Shown here: one piece after another, positions 58,115 through 64,000 of the stretch
Numbering within the stretch: position 1 is the first letter of the stretch
Layout of the letters: every line of letters starts with the position of its first letter
DNA from: Azovibrio restrictus DSM 23866
GTDB taxonomy: Bacteria; Pseudomonadota; Gammaproteobacteria; Burkholderiales; Rhodocyclaceae
Assembly (NCBI RefSeq): GCF_000429665.1
Contig: NZ_AUCH01000002.1
Span: 186,001 to 250,000 of the forward strand
Direction: 5' to 3'
DNA: 64,000 nucleotides
Notes under the pieces: model-generated
Databases searched by the model: none
What the model saw: the letters and a program-made list of their open reading frames with translations, nothing else
What the model was told of the DNA's origin: nothing
Translations under genes and position numbers: made by a program

Positions 58115-60193
58115 ATGAACCGCCTGCTCGCCTGGCTTGCCTCCTTCCGCCTGCGCGTCCTGCTGCGCACCTCCTTCCTGTTCCTGGCCTTCGTGGTGCT
58201 GGCCATGACGGTGACCGTGCTGCAGGAGGAAAAGCAGCGCAGCTACGACAGTTACCGGGCCGGGCTGGAGAAGACCAAGGAGCAGATCGTCGCCCGGCTG
58301 CACCATCCGGCCGGCCAGCTGGCCCTGCTCAATCCCCGCTGGGACGCCGGTTCCGCCGCCCAGGGACGGCCCCTGGTGCTGCCTTTCTCCGGCATCGATT
58401 TCGACGACCAGAACAAGGCCAGGAACGCCTTCGAAATGGCCAACTGCCTGATCCAGTACCCGGACCAGGGCAGCCTGTGCGTGGCCATCGGCAACAATCC
58501 CTGGGCCGGCGGCTATCTCTACCTGGCCGGCACCTTCGCCAGCGGGCCCCTGGTGCCCCACCAGATCGGCGACGAATTCCTGGACGGGGCCCACCGGCTG
58601 CGGGTCAGCGTCCAGGTCCGGGATCAGCGCTGGCAGTGGATCGCCCCCTTCGAGCTGACCGGTGCCCCCGCCACGGCGGCCGGGGAGGGGGTGCGGGGCC
58701 GCTTCACCGGCTATGTGGAACTGCCCGGTCGGGATTACACCGGGGCGCGGACCCAGCGGGAGTTCCGGGGCTGGGTCTGGCAGAGCGGCCGCTGTCTGAA
58801 AACGGCGGCCGGGGAGGGGGAGGACTGTCCCCGGAAATCCTTCTTTTCCCTGCGGCTGCCCGTGGAAACCCTGCGGGCCGCAGTCCTGGGCAGCCGTAAT
58901 CCGGCCTGGCCGCCGGCGGACCTGGATCAGTACCGGGTGCAGCTGGAGGTGCTGCCGCCCGGGGAGGGGGCGCCGGTGTTTTCCAACGCCCAGCCCGGTA
59001 AGGCGCCTCCCTTCGCCCTGGACGCCCTGGCCCGGCTCCTGGCCCCCGGGGAGACCCTCAGCATCCGCCGGGTGGCGGGGGAGCAGGAAACCCCGGTGGC
59101 CCAGCTCGCCGGGCGGGAGGAGGACGAGGAACTATCCTCCCCCCTGCTGACCCGCCTGATCCTCCGCCTGCCGGTGGATACCCTGGAGACGCCCCTGGTG
59201 GAACTGGAGGACGAGATCGTCACTCCCCTGGGCAGTTACCGGCTCCAGCTCCGGGGGGATGCCCGCAGCGTGAACAAGCGGCTGGCGGCGGTGGCCACCC
59301 GTCTGTCCTGGTTCATCGGCGCCATGCTCGGCGCCATCGCCGTGGCCTGGCTGGTGATCGAGGCGGGGCTGATCCGCCGCATTGCCCGGCTGACCCGGCG
59401 CACCCGGGGGCTGTCCCGCTCCATGCAGGCGGAAGGGGGGCTGGAACGCTACGAGTTTGCCGACCTGCGCGGCCGGGACGAGCTGGGTCTGCTGGCCAGT
59501 GGCCTGGACGACCTGCTGCGCCGGGTGCGCGAGGATGCCGGCCGCGAGCGCATCCGCGCCGCCCAGGAAAAGGACATGTGGCATGCCGTGGGGCACGAGA
59601 TCATGTCGCCCCTGCAGAGCCTGCTGGCCCTGCACGGCGATGCGGCCGATCCCAGCCACCGCTACATCAGCCGCATGCAGCAGGCGGTGCGGGTGCTGTA
59701 CGGCAGCGCCAGCCCGAGCGAGGCCTTTGCCGGCAGCCAGCTGGAAATCGCAGCGGTGGATCTGGCCGGTTTCATCGGCCACGTGGCGGAAAACGCCGGG
59801 GTGGAGGGCCTGGGCTGCAGCGGCGTCGGGCAGCCGGTGCTGGTGCGGGCCGACGAGTTTGCCCTGGAGGACGTGTTTGCCCACCTGCTGCGCAATGCCG
59901 AGCGCTACCGGGAGCCCGGCACCCCCATCCTGATCACGCTGGCGGTGGAAGCGGAGCTGGCCCGGGTCACGGTGAGCAACCAGGGCCCGGCCATTCCCGC
60001 AGAGATGCTCGAACGGATTTTTGAATACGGGGTGTCGGACCAGGCCGAGGCGGGGGCCGCCGGCAACCGGGGCCAGGGCCTGTTCGTGGCCCGCACCTAC
60101 ATGGCCAAGATGGGGGGCACCATCAGCGCCCGGAACAGCGGCGACGGGGTGGCCTTCGTCCTCACCCTGCCCTGTCTGCCCCCGGCTCCCTGA
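58115..60193 (+). CDS. Sensor histidine kinase with large extracytoplasmic domain
   Basis: 692 residues. Two membrane segments (about residues 19-37 and 393-412) enclose some 350 residues of sensor domain, with no family that I recognise. A HAMP-like linker is followed by the histidine box 'MWHAVGHEIMSPLQSLLALHG' (His494). The ATP-binding part has 'LEDVFAHLLRNAERYREPGTPI' (N box), 'VTVSNQGPAIPAEMLERIFEYGVSD' and 'NRGQGLFVARTYMAKMGGTI' (G2). It phosphorylates the regulator encoded just upstream. The sensor has no recognisable PAS or Cache motifs, so the signal is unknown. Confidence 0.9.
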   Translation: MNRLLAWLASFRLRVLLRTSFLFLAFVVLAMTVTVLQEEKQRSYDSYRAGLEKTKEQIVARLHHPAGQLALLNPRWDAGSAAQGRPLVLPFSGIDFDDQNKARNAFEMANCLIQYPDQGSLCVAIGNNPWAGGYLYLAGTFASGPLVPHQIGDEFLDGAHRLRVSVQVRDQRWQWIAPFELTGAPATAAGEGVRGRFTGYVELPGRDYTGARTQREFRGWVWQSGRCLKTAAGEGEDCPRKSFFSLRLPVETLRAAVLGSRNPAWPPADLDQYRVQLEVLPPGEGAPVFSNAQPGKAPPFALDALARLLAPGETLSIRRVAGEQETPVAQLAGREEDEELSSPLLTRLILRLPVDTLETPLVELEDEIVTPLGSYRLQLRGDARSVNKRLAAVATRLSWFIGAMLGAIAVAWLVIEAGLIRRIARLTRRTRGLSRSMQAEGGLERYEFADLRGRDELGLLASGLDDLLRRVREDAGRERIRAAQEKDMWHAVGHEIMSPLQSLLALHGDAADPSHRYISRMQQAVRVLYGSASPSEAFAGSQLEIAAVDLAGFIGHVAENAGVEGLGCSGVGQPVLVRADEFALEDVFAHLLRNAERYREPGTPILITLAVEAELARVTVSNQGPAIPAEMLERIFEYGVSDQAEAGAAGNRGQGLFVARTYMAKMGGTISARNSGDGVAFVLTLPCLPPAP

Positions 60194-60223
60194 GCCGGGG
60201 GGCGCAGCCTCAGGCTTCAGGCT

Positions 60224-61261
60224 TCAGGCCATCAGCTCCAGGAGCTTGGCGAAGGCTTCTTCGAACTGCTTGAGGCCGGCGGCCAGCAGTTCATCCCCCA
60301 CCAGATCCAGATCCACACCCCGGGCGGCCAGGGCGGCCAGGAGGGCGTGGTTTTCCGCCTGGGCCCGGTCCAGGGTGGCGGCGGCTTCCCCGTGGTCCCG
60401 GAAAGCGGCCAGGGTTACGTCGGGCACCGTGTTGACGGTGCCGGGGCCGATCAGCTCCTCCACGTAGCGCACATCCCGGTAGGCCGGGTTCTTGCTGGAG
60501 GTGGAAGCCCAGAGCAGCTTCTGGGGCGCGGCTCCGGCCGGCAGCAGGGGCAGGGTGGGCAGGCGGCCGTAGGCGGCCCGGGCCGAGGCGATGGCGATCC
60601 GGCCCTGGAGTTCGGGGGGCAGCCGGGGGTCCAGGAGGCTGTCGATGCGGCTGATGAAGACGCTGGCCACGGAGGCGATGCCCTGCACCGGTTCGCCCCG
60701 GGCGGCCCGGGCTTCCAGGCCCCGGCGGTGGGCGGCCTGGACGGTGGCGAGTTGGTGGGGCCCGAAGATCAGGGTGACATTGACGTTGATGCCCGCCTCG
60801 ATGGCGCCGGCAATGGCCTGCAGCCCGGCCCGGGTGGCGGGAATCTTGATCATGGCGTTGGGCCGGTCGATCTCGGCCCACAGGCGCCGGGCGGCGGCCA
60901 GGGTGCCGGCGGCATCATGGGCCAGGGCCGGGGCCACTTCGAAGCTGACGAAACCGGCATCGCCGCCGGACTGCTCATAGACCGGGCGGAGGATGTCGCA
61001 GGCGCGGCGGATGTCGGGCAGCACCAGGGCCTCGAAACGCAGTTCCGGGTCGGAAATTTCCTGCTTCAGGCGGGCCAGGTCGGCCTGGTAGCCCGGGTCG
61101 TTCTTGATGGCGTTGTAGAAGATGGCCGGGTTGGAGGTGACGCCGGCAATGGCATCATCGGCGATCCAGCGGGCCAGCTGGCCGGAGTCCAGAAGGTCGC
61201 GGGTCAGGTTGTCGAGCCAGATCTGCTGGCCGAGCTGGGCAATTTGCTTGAGGCGGGACAT
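60224..61261 (-). CDS. tal: Transaldolase
   Basis: 345 residues, the longer (class with about 340-380 residues) transaldolase type that moves dihydroxyacetone units in the pentose phosphate pathway. Motifs are 'QQIWLDNLTRDLLDSGQLARWIADDAIAGVTSNPAIFYNAI', 'VSFEVAPALAHDAAGTLAAA' and the Schiff-base lysine in 'NAMIKIPATRAGLQAI', then 'INVNVTLIFGP' and 'LLWASTSSKNPAYRDVRYVEELIGPGTVNT'. The start at 61261 (MSRLKQIAQLG) gives the family's usual N-terminus. Confidence 0.94.
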   Translation of the reverse strand: MSRLKQIAQLGQQIWLDNLTRDLLDSGQLARWIADDAIAGVTSNPAIFYNAIKNDPGYQADLARLKQEISDPELRFEALVLPDIRRACDILRPVYEQSGGDAGFVSFEVAPALAHDAAGTLAAARRLWAEIDRPNAMIKIPATRAGLQAIAGAIEAGINVNVTLIFGPHQLATVQAAHRRGLEARAARGEPVQGIASVASVFISRIDSLLDPRLPPELQGRIAIASARAAYGRLPTLPLLPAGAAPQKLLWASTSSKNPAYRDVRYVEELIGPGTVNTVPDVTLAAFRDHGEAAATLDRAQAENHALLAALAARGVDLDLVGDELLAAGLKQFEEAFAKLLELMA

Positions 61262-61288
61262 GGGCAGGGCCGCTATAAAAAAGCAGGC

Positions 61289-61294
61289 AGTGTA
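61289..61294 (-). promoter_or_regulatory. -10-like element (TACACT) of tal
   Basis: Reads CGTTACACTGCC on the minus strand, 28 bases ahead of the tal ATG, in a 122-base divergent gap. No clear -35 box is visible. Confidence 0.35.
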
Positions 61295-61348
61295 ACGGCA
61301 GCCGCGCCGGCCTTCCAGTGCCGGGCCCCGCTGGGGCCGGGGTTCTGG

Positions 61349-61354
61349 GACAAT
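61349..61354 (+). promoter_or_regulatory. -10-like element (GACAAT) of the S4 gene
   Basis: Reads TGGGACAATGCCGCC, 29 bases ahead of the S4 protein ATG; the pattern is like the other -10 words in this window, without a -35 partner. Confidence 0.3.
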
Positions 61355-61383
61355 GCCGCCTTTATTGCCAGGAAAACCGGACC

Positions 61384-61602
61384 ATGACCACACCCTTTGC
61401 CGTGCGCGGCGATTACATCCAGCTCGATCAACTACTCAAGGCCGCCGGCCTCGTGGGTTCCGGCGGCGAGGCCCACGCTGCCGTGGAATCCGGCCTGGTG
61501 CAGGTGGACGGGCAGCCGGAGAGCCGCAAGCGGGCCAAGCTGCGCCCTGGGCAAAGGGTGGATTTTCAGGGCGAGACCCTGGTGCTGGTGGCCGAAGAAT
61601 AA
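61384..61602 (+). CDS. YbcJ-like S4 RNA-binding protein
   Basis: 72 residues, a stand-alone S4 domain: 'YIQLDQLLKAAGLVGSGGEAHAAVESGLVQVDGQPESRKRAKLRPGQRVDFQGETLVLV'. The 'RKRAKLRPGQ' basic turn is the RNA-contacting surface. E. coli YbcJ-type proteins bind structured RNA; the target is not known. The start at 61384 trims an unsupported upstream extension. Confidence 0.88.
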   Translation: MTTPFAVRGDYIQLDQLLKAAGLVGSGGEAHAAVESGLVQVDGQPESRKRAKLRPGQRVDFQGETLVLVAEE

Positions 61603-61913
61603 AGGATGTTGATAAGCTGAGTTTATCCACCCTTGCCGGGGGTAAGCTTGTGGATAAGCTCGGGACAGGTGCTGCAAGCCCTGGAAATCTAATGGTTTTC
61701 AGCGTTCGCCTGTTTTTTGGGCGGTTTTGCGGCGGCGCTGAGTAACTGCAGCGGCGCTGCTGGGCGCCTTGTTCATAAGTGCAACTTATCCCCGTCCGAC
61801 GGGGGCAAGTCTGTGGATAAGCTCGGGACAGTTGCCCCAAGCCCCGGGGCCGCAAGGAAAAAATCCATCTGCCCAAAAATTGGGCGCCGCCCTTTTTACC
61901 CGGGGCTCCCGCC
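61603..61913. promoter_or_regulatory. Gene-free region with duplicated DnaA-box blocks
   Basis: The 311 bases hold two related blocks. Each has a perfect DnaA box on the minus strand, TGTGGATAA at 61649-61657 and 61812-61820, inside the 20-base direct repeat TGTGGATAAGCTCGGGACAG. Each also has an opposing DnaA-like box upstream (TTATCCACC at 61623-61631; TTATCCCCG at 61786-61794). A looser copy, TGTTGATAAGCTGAG, starts at 61608. No protein-coding gene is convincing. It could be a DnaA-titrating or replication-regulating site. No large A/T-rich unwinding element is seen. Confidence 0.6.
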
Positions 61914-63131
61914 TCAATCGAACAGGCACAGGGGCACCTGGCGCTCCGCCGCGCTGACGCCCCCGTGCATGCCCAGCATCGGATGTTCCGGGGCGCCGGC
62001 CAGGCGGTCGGTGAGGGTCCAGTCGTCCTTGAGGATCAGGGTCACGTCGCCGATCCGCGAGTCCAGGCGGGGATGCCGGGGCCCGGGACCGAACCAGCCC
62101 AGGCGCAGCAGCTCGCGGCTGGGCACGGCCCACAGGGCGTGCCCCAGCTGCCCTTCCACCCCGGCCATGAATGCCGCCTCGCAGCCCGGATGCAGGTGGG
62201 CGTAGGCGGCCCGGCGCTCCCCGGACAGAGGCTGGCGCAGCAGGCGGTGCAGTTCCGGGTAGTCGTCCAGGTAGAGCAGCCGCTCCGGGGGAGCGGTGAT
62301 GAAGCCGTGGTCGGCCGTCACCAGCACCTGGGGCCGGCGGGCATCCCGGGGCAGGCCCTGGAGCCAGCTGCCCAGGGCCTGTTCCAGAGTCTGCAGGGCC
62401 AGACCGGCGGCCTGGCTGTCGGGGCCGTGCTCGTGGGAGAGGCTGTCGAAATCGGGCCAGTAGGCCTGGATCAGCCGGGGTCCGGGGCCGCTTTCTTCCA
62501 GGGCCGCCTGAACCTGCTCGAACAGTTCGGCAAGATGCAGGTAGCCCCGCTTGTGGGTGCCCCGGGCCAGTTCCCGGTTGAAGGGGGAATAGAGAATGGC
62601 ACTGGGGGCCACATGGGTGATGGCAGCCCGGGTCCGGGGGGCCAGGGGCAGGGCAATGGGCAGGTCCGGGGCGGCGAGGATGCGCCGGGCCCAGTCTTCC
62701 TGCTGTTCCCGGTCAGGCTGTTCCCCCTGGCGCCGCAGCAGGGGCAGGACGGCCAGCAGTTCCCCCACTTCCTCGGCCCACAGGTGCCAGCCGGTCAGGC
62801 CATGGCTGGCGGGGGCCAGTCCGGTGATCAGGGTACCCACGGCGCTGGCCGTGGTGCTGGGAAACACCGAGGCCAGGGTAGTCAGGCATCCGCCCTGCAG
62901 CAGGCCGCCGGGCAGGTGGCGCTGCAGCTGAGCTTCGCCCATGCCATCCACAATCAGCAGCACCAGGGGACGTTCCGGGTCGAGCCGGTCCGCCAGGGCG
63001 CCCAGGGGGGCGTAGGGCAGGGGGGCTCCCCCCAGGTGCTGTACCAGACTGGCCATCAGGTTGCCGAGGCCCTGGTCCGGGTCGGGGGGAGGGGGAAGGC
63101 CGGGGAGAGGAGGGTGTTGTGGCGCTTGCAT
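61914..63131 (-). CDS. Alkaline phosphatase-superfamily phosphodiesterase (nucleotide pyrophosphatase-type)
   Basis: 405 residues. The metal/nucleophile elements are 'PLVLLIVDGMGEAQLQRHL' (Asp), 'LASVFPSTTASAVGTLITGLAPASHGLTGWHLW' (Thr nucleophile in 'STTAS'), 'QAYWPDFDSLSHEHGPDSQAA' (Asp/His), 'VLVTADHGFI' and, near the C-terminus, 'LGMHGGVS' (His). That set fits the nucleotide-pyrophosphatase/phosphodiesterase group of the alkaline phosphatase superfamily. No signal peptide is evident, so it is probably cytoplasmic. The start at 63131 (MQAPQHPPLPG) was chosen to skip an Arg/Pro-rich upstream stretch. Confidence 0.88.
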   Translation of the reverse strand: MQAPQHPPLPGLPPPPDPDQGLGNLMASLVQHLGGAPLPYAPLGALADRLDPERPLVLLIVDGMGEAQLQRHLPGGLLQGGCLTTLASVFPSTTASAVGTLITGLAPASHGLTGWHLWAEEVGELLAVLPLLRRQGEQPDREQQEDWARRILAAPDLPIALPLAPRTRAAITHVAPSAILYSPFNRELARGTHKRGYLHLAELFEQVQAALEESGPGPRLIQAYWPDFDSLSHEHGPDSQAAGLALQTLEQALGSWLQGLPRDARRPQVLVTADHGFITAPPERLLYLDDYPELHRLLRQPLSGERRAAYAHLHPGCEAAFMAGVEGQLGHALWAVPSRELLRLGWFGPGPRHPRLDSRIGDVTLILKDDWTLTDRLAGAPEHPMLGMHGGVSAAERQVPLCLFD

Positions 63132-63326
63132 CGGCCTAGTTTGCCTGCAAGGAGGGGACCTTGGAAAGGTGCGGCGGGCGGCAGCGGCAGGTGCTCGTGG
63201 CAGGCGGTAGCGGCGGGAGGGACAGGCGCCCGGTCGGGGATGCAATAAAAGTTGGCGAAAGCAGCTCTATAAAAGATAAAATATATAAGACTTGTGCCCC
63301 AGAACCCGAGTGGTCCGGCGCTGTCG

Positions 63327-63332
63327 TAAAAT
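63327..63332 (+). promoter_or_regulatory. -10-like element (TAAAAT) of acnB
   Basis: Reads CGTAAAATATGCG, 65 bases ahead of the acnB GTG. Another A/T-rich stretch lies at 63260-63290 (TTGGCG at 63252-63257 with GATAAA 17 bases on), so two promoters are possible in the 266-base gap. Which is used cannot be decided by eye. Confidence 0.35.
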
Positions 63333-63397
63333 ATGCGTTTTCCTAACACCGGGTTGCCCCCGATTTCTTCCCGCCAACTTCACGAAAGGAAGTCCCC

Positions 63398-64000
63398 GTG
63401 CTTGAAGCTTACCGTGCCCACGTTGCCGAGCGTGCTGCTCTCGGCATCCCCGCCCTGCCCCTGTCCAAGCAACAGACCACCGAACTGGTTGCCCTGCTGA
63501 AGAACCCGCCCAAGGGCGAAGAGGCTTTCCTGGTTGAGCTCCTGACCTACCGCGTGCCCGCCGGCGTCGATGATGCCGCCAAGGTCAAGGCCGAGTTCCT
63601 GGCCAAGGTTGCCAAGGGCGAAGAAAGCTGCGCGCTGATCTCCAAGGAAAAGGCCACCGAGCTGCTGGGCACCATGCTGGGCGGCTACAACGTCAAGCCC
63701 CTGATCGACCTGCTCGCCTGCCCCAGCTGCGGCAGCGTCGCCGCCGAAGGCCTGAAGAAGACCCTGCTGGTGTTCGACTACTTCCACGACGTGGCCGAGC
63801 TGGCCAAGTCCGGCAACGCCAACGCCAAGGCCGTGATGCAGTCCTGGGCCGACGCCGAGTGGTTCACCTCCCGCCCCGAAGTGCCCGCTTCGCAAAAGCT
63901 GACCGTGTTCAAGGTTACCGGCGAAACCAACACCGACGACCTGTCCCCCGCTCCCGACGCCTGGTCCCGGCCCGACATCCCCCTGCATGCCCTGGCCATG
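63398..64000 (+). CDS. acnB: Aconitate hydratase B AcnB, N-terminal part (runs off the window)
   Basis: 201 residues are visible and the frame stays open to the last base. It starts at GTG 63398 with AAAGGA at a 7-base spacing: 'LEAYRAHVAERAALGIPALPLSKQQTTELVALLKNPP', then 'LLTYRVPAGVDDAAKVKAEFLAKVAKGE' and 'GGYNVKPLIDLLA'. A near-perfect AcnB block ends the visible part ('VMQSWADAEWFTSRPEV', 'FKVTGETNTDDLSPAPDAWS'). AcnB is the main TCA-cycle aconitase and can also bind mRNA when it loses its iron-sulfur cluster. The Fe-S cysteines would be downstream, outside the window. Confidence 0.97.
   Translation, partial: MLEAYRAHVAERAALGIPALPLSKQQTTELVALLKNPPKGEEAFLVELLTYRVPAGVDDAAKVKAEFLAKVAKGEESCALISKEKATELLGTMLGGYNVKPLIDLLACPSCGSVAAEGLKKTLLVFDYFHDVAELAKSGNANAKAVMQSWADAEWFTSRPEVPASQKLTVFKVTGETNTDDLSPAPDAWSRPDIPLHALAM

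Noticed and set aside
1..64000. tRNA or rRNA genes and CRISPR arrays
   Set aside because: No cloverleaf with conserved TTCRA loop, no rRNA signature and no regularly spaced repeats were seen in reading both strands.

Overview
The window looks like chromosomal DNA of a free-living, high-GC betaproteobacterium, most likely Rhodocyclales (Azospira/Dechlorosoma-like). This is inferred from gene content: a beta-type DUF2863 gene next to a Gcr-family membrane protein and biotin genes, aconitase B, an arylpyruvate oxidoreductase/phenylacetate-CoA ligase operon, and CowN, which points to nitrogen fixation. Most of the DNA has the same very GC-rich style (many CCGG, GGCC and GCCC words). Two blocks read differently: 16.8-33 kb, and 45.7-53.6 kb, which is richer in TCG, GCG and CGC.

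Layout. 0-3.5 kb: the end of a PhoD-like phosphatase, a NIT-type chemoreceptor, an AraC regulator and a VOC protein. 3.5-12.4 kb: a long minus-strand run gcr - DUF2863 - bioA - vapB - vapC - bioF - bioH - bioC - (inverted repeat) - bioD. This is the biotin operon without bioB, and a VapBC toxin-antitoxin pair sits inside it with start/stop overlaps. 12.4-16.7 kb: yaaA, a solitary PIN protein, a PhnD-like binding protein, then dusC, a TrmB-like methyltransferase and a YkgJ cysteine-cluster protein.

16.8-33.0 kb: eleven co-directional minus-strand genes form the most striking part of the window. In transcription order they are two unknown proteins, an ATP-dependent-ligase-like protein, a SWIM-ligase-WGR fusion, an HSP90-family ATPase, a repeat protein, a SWIM protein, DUF5691, a MoxR AAA ATPase, DUF5682 and a VWA protein. 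The DNA ahead of the first gene has a good sigma70-type promoter, and a second promoter candidate precedes the SWIM gene. The set joins chaperone-like ATPases, metal-dependent adhesion (VWA) and nucleic-acid end-joining modules. I read it as a candidate multi-component stress, repair or conflict system of unknown function.

33.3-41.3 kb: a small monooxygenase, a CO-response pair (CooA-like regulator followed by cowN, with a 16-bp palindrome between them), a Tim44-domain protein, the iorB/iorA/paaK operon (minus strand, transcribed paaK-iorA-iorB) and an HD-GYP-like protein. 41.4-44.2 kb: a ZorA-like/ZorB-like proton-channel pair with a short ZorC-like third gene, but no ZorD helicase. 44.3-53.6 kb: a zinc-ribbon membrane protein, a quinone oxidoreductase, an RND efflux operon headed by an esterase-like protein whose catalytic serine is replaced, and a divergent LysR regulator. 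53.8-64.0 kb: a flavodoxin-fold oxidoreductase, an SPFH/SH3 pair divergent from a two-component system, transaldolase, an S4 protein, an intergenic region with DnaA-box repeats, a phosphodiesterase, and the 5' part of acnB, which runs off the end.
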